Positions 1-8,607 of a stretch of 64,000 nt of DNA are shown in pieces. Each line of letters begins with the position of its first letter. The stretch's first letter is position 1. The stretch covers positions 1 through 64,000 of the forward strand of contig NZ_JAAGNI010000345.1 of NCBI RefSeq assembly GCF_010550605.1, written 5' to 3'. The notes under the pieces are model-generated. The model was not told the origin of the DNA, ran no database searches, and saw nothing but the letters and a program-made list of their open reading frames with translations. Origin of the DNA: Streptomyces sp. SID9727 (lineage in GTDB: Bacteria; Actinomycetota; Actinomycetes; Streptomycetales; Streptomycetaceae). The translations under genes were made by a program, and so were the position numbers.

Positions 1-774
1 CCGCGTCTGCTCGCCGCGCTGGCCGTACTGACGGGCGGCGGCTTCCTGCTGAGGCTGGCCGCGACACGGCCGGCCGGGCAGGTCGACGAGGCGGGCCAGG
101 CGGCACTGCTCGGCGCGCTGGTGCTGCTGGTCGCGACCGCGCTGGCGGGACCGTTCGCGGCGCGTGTCCTCGCGGCCGTGCTGGGCGCACCGCTACGGGC
201 GACGGCACCCGCCGCTGGATGGCTGGCCGACGCCAACCTGCGGGGGTACGCCCGGCGGCTGTCGTCCGCAGTGGTCCCGGTGGCACTGCTCGTGGGCCTG
301 TCGGGCACCATGCTGATCATGACAAGTACCGCGGAGCACGCCGCCGGGACAGCGGCGTCCGGCGTCACGTCCGACACGGACGTCTGGCTGCGCCGGACAG
401 AGCTCGCCCTGCTCGTCTGCTTCGCCGCCGTCTCGACGGTCAACACCCTGGTCGCCGTGACCGCGGAACGCCGCCGTGAATGCGCGCTGCTGCGGCTGAC
501 CGGAGCCACCCGCGGGCAACTGCTGCGCATGCTGACCGCCGAGGCCCTGCTGACCACGGCGGTGGGCGTCCTGCTCGGCGCGGCCGTCGCGGGCGCCGCC
601 GCGTCGGCGTTCAGCACGGCGGTGAGCGGGTCGCCGATGCCGCACCTCCCGGTGGCCGGCTGCTGGTGGATCGGCACGGGCGCCGCGGCGCTGACCGTCC
701 CAGCCGTCGTGGCCACGGGGTTCTGGGCCGTACGCGGCCCGGCCACGGAACTGGCGGGCACCGACGGTGACTGA
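1..774 (+). CDS. FtsX-like ABC transporter permease, C-terminal part (5' end outside window)
   Basis: The frame is open from base 1 to a TGA at 772-774, so this is the last ~257 codons of a larger membrane protein. At least four hydrophobic segments are visible. The motif around TAERRRECALLRLTGATRGQ, preceded by a membrane helix, is the cytoplasmic elbow typical of MacB/FtsX permeases, whose job is mechanical coupling to a LolD-like ATPase rather than classical import. Such permeases are commonly encoded beside a two-component system, and here the kinase gene starts inside the last codons of this one (GTG at 767), so the two are probably co-transcribed and translationally coupled. The ATPase partner is presumably upstream, outside the window. 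Confidence 0.85.
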   Translation, partial: PRLLAALAVLTGGGFLLRLAATRPAGQVDEAGQAALLGALVLLVATALAGPFAARVLAAVLGAPLRATAPAAGWLADANLRGYARRLSSAVVPVALLVGLSGTMLIMTSTAEHAAGTAASGVTSDTDVWLRRTELALLVCFAAVSTVNTLVAVTAERRRECALLRLTGATRGQLLRMLTAEALLTTAVGVLLGAAVAGAAASAFSTAVSGSPMPHLPVAGCWWIGTGAAALTVPAVVATGFWAVRGPATELAGTDGD

Positions 775-2089
775 GTACGGCGGCGGGCCGGCCGTCCTCG
801 GCACGGCGCCACCCGGTTCGAGCGCGCCGCCCTGCGGGGACCCGGAGCCGCGCGTGGCTGAGCAGCGGCGATTCCTGTCGGTCCGCGGCGGTGAGTGGGC
901 CTTCGCCGTCGCGGGACTGCCGCCGGCCCTGCTCGGCGGGGCCTACGCACTGACCGTCCTCTACGCGGGGACGCTGCTCTCCCTCACCGTGTTCGGCCTG
1001 CCGTTCGTCGCCGTCGCGCTGCAGGGCGCCCGCGGGCTCGGCACGCTGCACCGGCGACTGGTCGGCCGGTGGCTCGGTGAGCACATCGAGGCGCCGGCCC
1101 GGCCGCCCCGCGTGGCGGGCCCGGTCGCCCGGACACGCCTCGCGCTGACCGACCCGGCCGCCTGGCGGGCACTGCTCTATCTGCTGCTGCGGCTGCCGCT
1201 GGGGCTGCTCGGGTTCGCCGCCGCCTTGGTCCTCCCCCTCGGCTGCGGCTGGCTGGCCGGCTTTCCGCTCTGGGTCCGGCTGCTCGAACCGGGGCCGCAC
1301 CCGGCCGGCCCGCTGGATGCCGCGGCCGTGCCGGCGGGCCTGGCGATCCTGTGCACGGTGCCTCCTGGGATCCGGGCGCTGAGCGGGGCGAACCGCCGGC
1401 TCGCCCGGCTCCTCCTCGGCCCGGCCCGCACCCAGCGGCGCGTACGGGAACTGGAGACCGCCCGCGCCACCCTGCTGGCCCAGAGCACCGACGAACTGCG
1501 CCGCCTGGAGCGCGACCTGCACGACGGCACCCAGGCCCGGCTGGTCGCCCTGGCCATCACCCTCTCGCTGGCCGAGGACGAGCTCCCGCCCGCCCCCGCC
1601 CCCGCCCCCGCCCCGGAGCTCGTACGGCTGCGCGCCCTCCTCGAGCGCGCCCGTAAGCAGACCGACGAGACCGTGTCCGAGCTGCGACGGCTCACCCGGG
1701 GCATCCACCCGGTGGCGCTGGAAGGGGGCCTCGGCGAGGCGCTGCCGGGACTCGCCGCCACCTCGCCCGTGCCGGTCACCCTCCGCCTCGACCTGACAGA
1801 ACGCCCGGACCCCGCGATCGAACGGGCCCTCTACTTCTGCGCCGCCGAACTCCTCACCAACGTCGCCAAGCACAGCGGCGCCCACTCGGCCGAGCTCACG
1901 GCCGGCCGGACCCGGGACCGCATCCGCCTGTCCGTCGGGGACGACGGCCGGGGCGGCGCCACGCCCGGTGCCGGGACGGGGCTGACGGGCCTGGCCGAAC
2001 GGCTCGCGGCGGTGGACGGCGAGCTGCGGATCGACAGCCCGCCGGGCGGACCGACCGTGGTCACGGCCGAACTGCCGTCCCGTCTGTGA
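767..2089 (+). CDS. Sensor histidine kinase, NarL/DesK type (HisKA_3)
   Basis: A 440-residue membrane kinase. The first ~220 residues hold four hydrophobic segments and resemble the Streptomyces putative sensor domain. The dimerisation/phosphoacceptor motif RRLERDLHDG (His near residue 250) is the HisKA_3 signature. The ATPase domain follows with the N box AAELLTNVAKHSGA and the G-box region VGDDGRGG/GTGLTGLAERL. The GTG start overlaps the permease stop by 8 nt. A Pro-Ala dipeptide run (ELPPAPAPAPAPA) sits after the phosphoacceptor helix. The likely partner regulator is encoded convergently and the two genes overlap by 29 bp at their 3' ends, instead of the usual co-directional order. Confidence 0.9.
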   Translation: MTEYGGGPAVLGTAPPGSSAPPCGDPEPRVAEQRRFLSVRGGEWAFAVAGLPPALLGGAYALTVLYAGTLLSLTVFGLPFVAVALQGARGLGTLHRRLVGRWLGEHIEAPARPPRVAGPVARTRLALTDPAAWRALLYLLLRLPLGLLGFAAALVLPLGCGWLAGFPLWVRLLEPGPHPAGPLDAAAVPAGLAILCTVPPGIRALSGANRRLARLLLGPARTQRRVRELETARATLLAQSTDELRRLERDLHDGTQARLVALAITLSLAEDELPPAPAPAPAPELVRLRALLERARKQTDETVSELRRLTRGIHPVALEGGLGEALPGLAATSPVPVTLRLDLTERPDPAIERALYFCAAELLTNVAKHSGAHSAELTAGRTRDRIRLSVGDDGRGGATPGAGTGLTGLAERLAAVDGELRIDSPPGGPTVVTAELPSRL

Positions 2090-2831
2090 CGTCCGGCCGG
2101 CTCCCGGTCTCCGCGAGGTAGGCGAGGACGGCCTTCACCCGGCGGTTGTCGGTGCCCGTCGCCAGCAGACCGAACTTGCCGAAGACGGCGGCGACATGTT
2201 TCTCCACCGCCCGCTCCGACACCACGAGCTGTGCGGCGATCGAACGGTTGGAGTGCCCCTGGGCCATCAGCTCCAGCACCTCGCGCTCACGGGGCGTCAG
2301 GGCGTCCACCCGGCTGCGCCGCCCACCCCGCATCAGCTGCGTGACGATCTCCGGGTCGAGGGCCGTGCCCCCGTCCGCGACCCGGTGCAGCGCGTCCACG
2401 AACTCGGAGGTACGGGCGACCCGCTCCTTCAACACGTATCCGACCCCCGCCGCTCCGCCCGCCAGCAACCGCGAAGCCCAGGCGGTCTCGACGTGCTGCG
2501 AGAACACCAGGATGCCGACCTCGGGCGTGGAGGCGCGGATCTCCACCGCGGCACGAATGCCTTCATCGGTCCGGGTGGGCGGCATCCGGATGTCCACCAC
2601 GGCCACGTCGGGCCGGTGTTCGGCCACCGCGTCGATCAGGCCCGGCGCCGTCCCCGCGGTGGCCACCACCTCGCACCCGCGTGCGCCGAGCAACTCGGCC
2701 AAGCCGTCCCGGAGAACGACGGAGTCCTCGGCCAGCACCACGCGCAGGCGCCGGCGGACCACCCGCGCCGGCGTCCGCGGAGCGGGCTCGCCGGCCGCCC
2801 GGCCGGTGACGTCGTACGTGTCGTCGCTCAT
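2061..2831 (-). CDS. NarL/FixJ-family response regulator (REC + LuxR HTH)
   Basis: The receiver domain (about residues 27-145) carries the acidic pocket AEDS, the phosphoacceptor Asp in VVDIRMPP and the conserved Lys of VLKE. The LuxR-type helix-turn-helix follows at about 175-235 (LTPREREVLELMAQGHSNRSI). It should be a DNA-binding partner of the neighbouring HisKA_3 kinase, probably controlling the FtsX transporter. The first ~25 residues are not conserved-looking and the annotated ATG has no strong ribosome site, so the true start may be further in. The stop lies within the kinase coding sequence on the other strand. Confidence 0.9.
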   Translation of the reverse strand: MSDDTYDVTGRAAGEPAPRTPARVVRRRLRVVLAEDSVVLRDGLAELLGARGCEVVATAGTAPGLIDAVAEHRPDVAVVDIRMPPTRTDEGIRAAVEIRASTPEVGILVFSQHVETAWASRLLAGGAAGVGYVLKERVARTSEFVDALHRVADGGTALDPEIVTQLMRGGRRSRVDALTPREREVLELMAQGHSNRSIAAQLVVSERAVEKHVAAVFGKFGLLATGTDNRRVKAVLAYLAETGSRPDVTDGTAVRP

Positions 2832-2851
2832 CAGCCCATTAGCTCATGCGG

Positions 2852-4462
2852 TCATCCATCGGCCGCCACCTGGTCCCGGCCCTCCTCGGGCGCCCGCCGG
2901 ACGCCGGTGACCGCCAGGAGCATGCCGATGACGGCCAGGACGGCGGAGACGAGCGCGGCGGTGTGCACTCCGTTCATGAACGCCTGGTGGCTGCCCTCGG
3001 CCACCGCGTCCTTCAGCTGCTCCGGCATGCGAGCCGAGACCGGGGCGACGCCCATGGAGACCGCGTCCTTGGCAGCGGCGAAGCCCTGGGCGTCGGGCGC
3101 GGGTACGCCCGCCGAGGTGAGTTCACCGGTGAGAGTGGAGCCGACGCGGCTGCTGATGAGCGACACCAGCACGGAGGTCCCCAGGGCGCCGCCGATCTGC
3201 AGGGCGGTGGCTTGCAGGCCGCCCGCGACACCGCCGTCCTCGACCGGCGCGTTGCCCACGATGGCGTCGGAGGAGGAGGCCATGACCATACCGACGCCCA
3301 GACCCAGTGCGACGAACGGCGGCCACAGCGCGGAGTACGAGGATGCGGCGGTCCAGCCGAGCATCACGAAGCAGGCGGCGGCCTGCAGAGCCATGCCGAG
3401 CGGCATCGTCAGGCGCGGACCGAACCGCTGGGTGAGCACGGCGCCCAGGGGAGAGGCGACGACCGAGGCGAGACTGAGCGGCAGGGTCCGTACACCCGCC
3501 TGGACCGGCGTGAAGCCGCGCACGTTCTGCAGGTAGAGCATGACGAAGAAGATCACACCGAGCAGGATGAAGAAGTTCAGCGCGGTGATGACGGTCCCGA
3601 TGGACAGCGCCGGGTTGCGGAACAGCCGCATCGGAAGCAGCGGGTGCGCCGACCGCGTCTCGTACCAGCCGAACAGCAGCAGCACCGCCACGCCGGCCCC
3701 GATGGCCCCGAGCGTGCTGCCCGACGTCCACCCCCACGTCTCGCCCTTGACGACACCGAACACCACGGCGAGCAGGCCGACGGCCAGCAGCACGACGCCC
3801 GGCAGGTCGAACTTCTCGCGCGCGGCGGCCGCGTTACGGGTCTGGGGCAGGACGAGGATGCTGAAGACGAGGGCCGCGACGCCGATCGGGGCGTTGATGT
3901 AGAAGACCGACTCCCAGTTCACGTGCTCGACCAACAGGCCGCCCACGATGGGTCCGAGCGCCGTGGAGACGGAGGAGACCATGGCCCAGATACCGACCGC
4001 GATGCCGAACTTCCGCGGCGGGAAGACGGCGCGCAGCATCCCGAGCGTGTTGGGCATCAGCAGCGCGCCGAAGAAGCCCTGCACCGCCCGGAAGGCGATG
4101 ACCCCCTCGATGGAGCCCGACAGGCCGATGGCGACGGACGCGGCGGTGAAGCCCGCGACGCCGATCAGGTAGAAGGTGCGGCGTCCGAACCGGTCCCCCA
4201 GCTTGCCGCCGAGGATCAGCGCGGCTGCCAGGGCCAGCAGGTAGGAGTTGGTCACCCACTGCAGATCGGCGGTGGTGGCACCGAGGTCCCGGCCGATCTC
4301 GGGGTTGGCGATGGAGACGACCGAGCCGTCGAGACCGACCATGAACAGCCCGAAGGCGACGGCGATCAGGGTCAGCCACGGGTTGGCGCGCACGCCACCC
4401 GGACGTGGCTCGGCGGGGGACCCGGCCAGGGGCGCGGGGGAGCTGAGAACTTCGGAGGGCAC
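2852..4462 (-). CDS. MFS drug efflux transporter, DHA2 family (14 TM segments)
   Basis: A 536-residue major facilitator protein with GTG start. Motif A is visible as GGKLGDRFGRR after the second membrane helix, and ELLV/GPIVGGLLVEHVNWE corresponds to the motif C region of drug/H+ antiporters. Length and about 14 hydrophobic helices fit the EmrB/QacA (DHA2) group, which exports drugs or endogenous antibiotics by proton antiport. It lies downstream of a MarR regulator on the same strand, with a 139-nt gap holding a hairpin. That arrangement is typical of MarR-controlled efflux. The substrate cannot be read from sequence. Confidence 0.92.
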   Translation of the reverse strand: MPSEVLSSPAPLAGSPAEPRPGGVRANPWLTLIAVAFGLFMVGLDGSVVSIANPEIGRDLGATTADLQWVTNSYLLALAAALILGGKLGDRFGRRTFYLIGVAGFTAASVAIGLSGSIEGVIAFRAVQGFFGALLMPNTLGMLRAVFPPRKFGIAVGIWAMVSSVSTALGPIVGGLLVEHVNWESVFYINAPIGVAALVFSILVLPQTRNAAAAREKFDLPGVVLLAVGLLAVVFGVVKGETWGWTSGSTLGAIGAGVAVLLLFGWYETRSAHPLLPMRLFRNPALSIGTVITALNFFILLGVIFFVMLYLQNVRGFTPVQAGVRTLPLSLASVVASPLGAVLTQRFGPRLTMPLGMALQAAACFVMLGWTAASSYSALWPPFVALGLGVGMVMASSSDAIVGNAPVEDGGVAGGLQATALQIGGALGTSVLVSLISSRVGSTLTGELTSAGVPAPDAQGFAAAKDAVSMGVAPVSARMPEQLKDAVAEGSHQAFMNGVHTAALVSAVLAVIGMLLAVTGVRRAPEEGRDQVAADG

Positions 4463-4551
4463 GACGGTTCAGTCCTTCGGAGGGGCGCGTGCCGGTACGC
4501 ACGCGCGGAGAGACGGTGGCGGCCGCCGCGAGACGGGACGGCAGCGCGAAG

Positions 4552-4579
4552 AGGGGTGTGCACGACACAGCACACCCCT
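4552..4579. terminator. Hairpin between marR-type gene and MFS gene
   Basis: Perfect 10-bp arms AGGGGTGTGC (4552-4561) and GCACACCCCT (4570-4579) with an 8-nt loop, placed just after the MarR stop and before the MFS start on the minus strand. No U-run follows, as is usual in Streptomyces terminators. A second short stem (4587-4592 with 4597-4602) overlaps the MarR stop codon. It may reduce read-through from marR into the transporter or protect a processed end. Confidence 0.55.
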
Positions 4580-4601
4580 GGAAACCGGCCGTACGGACGG
4601 C

Positions 4602-5072
4602 CTACTGGTCGGAGTGCAGCCGCTCGGCGAGTGAGTTCAGCGTCCCGAGGGCGGCGCCGAGGGCCTTCAGATCGCCGTCGGTCATGGTCCGCAGCGCGCC
4701 CGCGATGTGCGCGCTCATCAGCCGGTGCACCTCGGCCACCTCCCGCCGCGCCTTCGCGGTGAGATACAGGTGTGCGACCCGCTTGTCGGCCACGTCCTGT
4801 CGCCGCTCGAGGAGTCCTTGCTCGGTGAGCTGCGTGACGAGCGCACTGACGTTGTTGGGCTTCATCAGCAACGACTCGGCGGCCTTGCGCACCGTGACAC
4901 CCTCGTGCGCCTCGACATGCCGCAGCAGAGCGAGCTGCGCCTCCGGCGGCTTGGGGGCGGCGAACTCCTGGCCGACGCGCCGGTCCAGGGCACGGGACAG
5001 CGCGGGCAGGCACGCCACGAGGCCGGAGGCCACCTGGCTGACGCTCTGCGCGGACGCGCTGTTCTGACTCAC
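4602..5072 (-). CDS. MarR-family transcriptional regulator
   Basis: About 156 residues when started at the GTG at 5072, with a winged helix (about residues 55-115: AQLALLRHVEAHEGVTVRKA then LERRQD..DKRVAHLYLT). MarR proteins are dimeric repressors released by small phenolic or antibiotic ligands. An in-frame ATG at 5084 gives 4 more residues, but it lies within the -10 box/operator, and a TTGACA-18-TATGCT promoter ends 7 nt before the GTG. The leaderless GTG is therefore preferred. The adjacent MFS gene is the expected target together with marR itself. Confidence 0.9.
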   Translation of the reverse strand: MSQNSASAQSVSQVASGLVACLPALSRALDRRVGQEFAAPKPPEAQLALLRHVEAHEGVTVRKAAESLLMKPNNVSALVTQLTEQGLLERRQDVADKRVAHLYLTAKARREVAEVHRLMSAHIAGALRTMTDGDLKALGAALGTLNSLAERLHSDQ

Positions 5073-5079
5073 GCCGGCG

Positions 5080-5109
5080 AGCATAGGTATCCAGGGATAC
5101 CTATGTCAA
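5080..5109 (-). promoter_or_regulatory. marR promoter with embedded MarR operator palindrome
   Basis: On the minus strand a consensus -35 TTGACA (5109-5104) is followed by 18 nt and a -10 TATGCT (5085-5080). Between and overlapping them is a perfect inverted repeat with 10-bp arms, CATAGGTATC (5082-5091) and GATACCTATG (5096-5105), separated by 4 nt. The arms cover part of both hexamers, so a dimer bound here would block RNA polymerase. Autoregulation by the MarR protein is the natural reading, by inference from position. Confidence 0.8.
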
Positions 5110-5223
5110 GGTAGCTAAATGGTGTGCGGCGGCGCCCGGGCCGGGGCCGGCCGTATCGCCGTGCGGGGAGCGGGCGCCCCGGCGCCGGATCCACGTGCGC
5201 GTCGGACGCGATAGCGTGCGTCC

Positions 5224-6348
5224 ATGACATGGCGGGGACCGACGTACCGGATGGTGGACGGGGAAAGAATCGACGGAGCCTGGTGCCACATCTGGCGGCG
5301 GAACCAGATGGGTGGCGGGTACTACCTCGACGACCTGGTCGTCTTCGCCGACGGAAGGATCACCTGCGGCGAACATACCGACCTTGCCGGCCTCGCGAGG
5401 AAGTTGGCGGAGGGCCGTTGGACGGCGACCGATCCGGAGGCGCCACCGCTTCCCGACCCGCCGTCGAAGTGGGAGTCCCGGTCCGGCGAACCGCTGACAC
5501 CGAAGGGCTTCCTCCTGGAAGTCGCCGACCGTGTCGAAGCACTCAACGGGCGGCCGACTTCCGGGCAGCGCTGCTGGGATGCGATCAGGCGGTACGAGCG
5601 GCAGCCGACCGAGCCGAACCGGGAACTTCTCCGCGCGGCCTACCTGGCGGTGCCCGCGCACCTGCGGATCTACGTCCTCGGCGACATGGACCGCCAGGAC
5701 CGTCCTCTGCGCATCCTGTTCACGGAGACCGGCGAGGCCGTCGACGGCGACGGCCCGGTGGTCACGGCCGAGATGCACCAGAGCGTCCTGGACTACTTCG
5801 CCCGCGTGAACAAGGCCGTCCAGGACGAAGGGGAGCGGCGAGCGGCCCAGCACGCGGACGACCCGGCGGAACCCGGCCGGCCGCCGCTCGTCTCCAGCGA
5901 AACCGTCTACCCGCAGGGATGGCCGGACGAGCCGGGGCTGTTCGTGCTCCGCAACGACTTTCCCGCACCCGTCGAGTTCGCCGGCGACTCCTACGCCTCC
6001 GTCCAGCACGGGTACTGGGCCCTGTCGGCGGCCGAGGCCTCCGACCGGAGCGCGATCCGGGACGCGGCCTCCGGCAGGGAGGCGCAGGAGCTGGGCGGGC
6101 GGGCGCCGCGCCGGAGCGACTGGTCCGACGTCCGGCTCGCGGTCATGGCCGGACTCCTCCGCGCGAAGTTCACCCAGCACCCCGACCTCGCCCGGGTCCT
6201 CCTCTCCACCGGGGACGCCAGGATCAGCTACACCGGCTTCGCGGACTCACCCTTCTGGCGGGACGTCCCCGACGACCGGGGGCGGAACTGGATGGGCCGG
6301 CTGCTGGAGCTGACCCGCTCCGAACTGCTCGCCGGGCGGCTGTTCTGA
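5224..6348 (+). CDS. NADAR-domain protein with N-terminal extension
   Basis: The protein has 374 residues. Residues about 235-372 match the NADAR (YbiA-like) fold: FVLRNDFPAPVEFAGDSYASV, then Trp-rich WSDVRLAVMAGLLRAKF, LLSTGDARISYTGF, and the terminal GRNWMGRLLELTRSEL. NADAR proteins are N-glycosidases acting on ADP-ribosylated guanine or riboflavin-pathway intermediates. The usual VEH of the first motif is VQH here, and the usual WG of the D.fWG motif is WR, so activity may be altered. The first ~230 residues are not recognised. The ATG lies 6 nt after a TAGCGT -10 box (5212-5217), suggesting leaderless translation. No DarT-like toxin is adjacent. Confidence 0.8.
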   Translation: MTWRGPTYRMVDGERIDGAWCHIWRRNQMGGGYYLDDLVVFADGRITCGEHTDLAGLARKLAEGRWTATDPEAPPLPDPPSKWESRSGEPLTPKGFLLEVADRVEALNGRPTSGQRCWDAIRRYERQPTEPNRELLRAAYLAVPAHLRIYVLGDMDRQDRPLRILFTETGEAVDGDGPVVTAEMHQSVLDYFARVNKAVQDEGERRAAQHADDPAEPGRPPLVSSETVYPQGWPDEPGLFVLRNDFPAPVEFAGDSYASVQHGYWALSAAEASDRSAIRDAASGREAQELGGRAPRRSDWSDVRLAVMAGLLRAKFTQHPDLARVLLSTGDARISYTGFADSPFWRDVPDDRGRNWMGRLLELTRSELLAGRLF

Positions 6349-6414
6349 GACATCGCCACGGGGCGAGGCGAGGGCCTCTTGTGCCGCACGGCCGCGTGTA
6401 GTGGGGTGTCCGCC

Positions 6415-7995
6415 ATGAAGACGAGAAGCATGGCGGCCCTGACCGCGATCCTGGTCGTGGCCCCGTTGATCGCGGTGGCGCCCGGTCCGCAGGCAGCCGC
6501 TCAGTCCCGCCCCAACGGCACGGCGCGATCCGCCGAGTCCACGCTGGTCGGCGGCATCGACCTCGACACGGTCACCATCCCCGAACTGCAGGCCCGCATG
6601 GCCCGCGGGTCGTTGTCCTCGGTCCGGCTGACCCTTGCCTACCTGCGGCGGATCAAGGCCGTCGACCCGAGGATCAACGCGGTCCTGCACACCAGTCCCA
6701 CGGCCCTGGGGCAGGCGGTGGCCAGTGACATCCGGCACCGCCTCGGCCGGACGCGCGGCCCGCTCGACGGCATCCCCGTCCTGCTCAAGGACAACGTGAA
6801 CACCCGCGACATGCCGACGACCGCCGGGTCCCTCGCCCTCACCGGCAAGCCGCCGGCGACCGATGCGGAGCTCGTCGCCAAGCTGCGGGCGGGCGGCGCG
6901 GTGATCCTCGGCAAGGCCAATCTGTCCGAGTGGGCCAACTTCCGTGCGGCGAAGCCCACATCGGGCTGGTCGGCGGTGGGCGGCCAGACCCGCAACCCGT
7001 ACGTCCTCGACCGCAACCCCTGCGGTTCGTCCGCCGGATCGGCCGCCGCCCTCGCCGCCTCGCTGGCACAGGTGGCGATCGGCACCGAGACGGACGGCTC
7101 CATCGTCTGCCCCGCCGGGATGAACGCCGTCGTCGGCCTCAAGCCGAGCCTCGGCGTGGTGAGTCAGTCGGGCGTCGTCCCGATCTCCGCCGAACAGGAC
7201 ACCGCCGGCCCCATGGCGCGGAACGTGGTCGACACCGCGCTCACCCTGTCGGTCCTCAGCGGCGGTGAGCCCGCTTCCGGCCTCGCGGAAGCGGCGGTCC
7301 GCCCCGGCGCACTGCGCGGCAAGCGGATCGGGCTGTGGCGGCTGCCGCTGCTCGGCACCGAGGTCGACGCCCTCATGACGCGCACCGCCGAGCGGCTGCG
7401 AGCGGCGGGCGCCGAGATCGTGGAGGTGGACCTGCCGTACCAGGAGCGCCTGGCCGAACTCGAATTCCCGGCCCTGCTCAGCGAGTTCCACCGGGACATC
7501 GACGCGTACCTCGCGACCAGGAAGGGGCCGCGCGACCTGGCCGAACTGATCGCCTTCAACCGGACCCACCCGCAGGAGCAGACCTGCTTCGCCGGGCAGG
7601 AACTCTTCGAGCAGGCCCTCACCGCACCGCCCACAACCGATCCGGAATACCTCGCGATGCGAGCGGAGTTGGCGATCCTGTCCCGCCGCTCCATCGACGA
7701 GGTCATGGCCGAGCACGGCCTGGACGCGATCGCCTCCCCGGCGAACCCGCCCGCCTGGACCACCGATTGCGGCCGGGGTGACAACGACGTGATCCCGTCG
7801 TCGACTCCCGCCGCCGTCGCCGGATACCCGTCCCTGTCGGTGCCGGCCGGCTTCGTGGGCGAACTGCCGGTCGGGCTGCTCCTCATGGCGGGCAACCACC
7901 AGGACGCCGACCTGCTCTCCCTGGGCGCGGCGGTGGAACACCGGCTGGACGGCCGGCGCGCGCCCCGGTACCTGCCGACGCTGCCGACCGGCTGA
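6415..7995 (+). CDS. Secreted amidase (amidase signature family)
   Basis: From the ATG at 6415 the protein has 526 residues and begins with a Sec signal peptide (MKTRSMAALTAILVV...AAAQS, cleavage near residue 30). The upstream in-frame GTG start would spoil the signal. The amidase-signature triad is present: Lys125 in LLKDN, the cis-Ser in the CGSSAGS stretch (205-206) and nucleophile Ser229 in TDGSIV. Ser-cisSer-Lys amidases hydrolyse carboxamides or peptides' C-terminal amides outside the cell. It stands alone between unrelated genes on the same strand. Confidence 0.9.
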   Translation: MKTRSMAALTAILVVAPLIAVAPGPQAAAQSRPNGTARSAESTLVGGIDLDTVTIPELQARMARGSLSSVRLTLAYLRRIKAVDPRINAVLHTSPTALGQAVASDIRHRLGRTRGPLDGIPVLLKDNVNTRDMPTTAGSLALTGKPPATDAELVAKLRAGGAVILGKANLSEWANFRAAKPTSGWSAVGGQTRNPYVLDRNPCGSSAGSAAALAASLAQVAIGTETDGSIVCPAGMNAVVGLKPSLGVVSQSGVVPISAEQDTAGPMARNVVDTALTLSVLSGGEPASGLAEAAVRPGALRGKRIGLWRLPLLGTEVDALMTRTAERLRAAGAEIVEVDLPYQERLAELEFPALLSEFHRDIDAYLATRKGPRDLAELIAFNRTHPQEQTCFAGQELFEQALTAPPTTDPEYLAMRAELAILSRRSIDEVMAEHGLDAIASPANPPAWTTDCGRGDNDVIPSSTPAAVAGYPSLSVPAGFVGELPVGLLLMAGNHQDADLLSLGAAVEHRLDGRRAPRYLPTLPTG

Positions 7996-8030
7996 ACCGA
8001 GCCGCCAAGCGGGCGAGTTGGGTGAAGCGG

Positions 8031-8061
8031 GGCTGAGTACGTCGATGCGTACGGCTGAGTA
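8031..8061. promoter_or_regulatory. Paired 9-bp direct repeats with inner palindrome
   Basis: GGCTGAGTA occurs at 8031-8039 and again at 8053-8061, 22 bp apart (two helical turns). Between them GTACG (8037-8041) and CGTAC (8048-8052) form an inverted repeat. Position 45-75 bp before the small membrane protein start suggests a regulator site; the regulator is unknown. Confidence 0.4.
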
Positions 8062-8105
8062 GCGAGGCTCATGAGGGCGCGGCGGCTACGGGCGATCATC
8101 GCGGC

Positions 8106-8471
8106 ATGAATACGCGGACCCAAGCCAAGCCCCCGGCCCCGTGGGGACCTGCCCCGTCGACCTCCGCTGTGCGGCCCGGAGTTGCCGTGGCGGCGGCCCT
8201 GCTCGGCGCCGCCACGGCCATATCGGTGGCGTGGCTGACCTTCCTGGTGTGGATGGTCTCCGTCTGGGGAGCGGCTTCCGGGACGCCGGCCGGCGGGTTT
8301 CTCGCGACGTACGCGGCGTGCCTGGCCGGCGGGGCCGCTCTGCTGGCCGCCCTGGCCTTCGTTCCGCCGGTGCGCCGCATGGCTCCGCCCCGGCGTGCGC
8401 TGCTGCTGTGCGCGGTGGCGTGCCCCGTTCCGCTCACGCTGGCTGCCGCGACCTGGGTGACCGTCGGCTGA
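8106..8471 (+). CDS. Small membrane protein of unknown function
   Basis: The product has 121 residues. After a Pro-rich N-terminus, three hydrophobic segments span about residues 25-50, 58-82 and 95-118, with Arg-rich turns between (RRMAPPRRA). No catalytic motif or recognised domain is seen. Codon third positions fit a real gene and it has its own upstream repeat region. It could be a small integral membrane partner of an unidentified system; no function is proposed. Confidence 0.6.
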   Translation: MNTRTQAKPPAPWGPAPSTSAVRPGVAVAAALLGAATAISVAWLTFLVWMVSVWGAASGTPAGGFLATYAACLAGGAALLAALAFVPPVRRMAPPRRALLLCAVACPVPLTLAAATWVTVG

Positions 8472-8607
8472 CCGTGTCCTGGCGCGGCCGCACCCGTCAG
8501 GTGCGCGCCGGTGCGGGGGACGACGCCCCGGAAGCCGGGTGACGGCGTACCGAGCGGGGCGCAGCGCCGCTTCGACGGAACGGCGTCCGCCTGTAGCGTG
8601 AGGCGGC

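Noticed and set aside
611..1885. Long minus-strand frame opposite the histidine kinase (424 codons)
   Set aside because: Low-complexity Arg/Gly/Gln-rich translation, no motif; shadow of the kinase coding strand in high-GC DNA.
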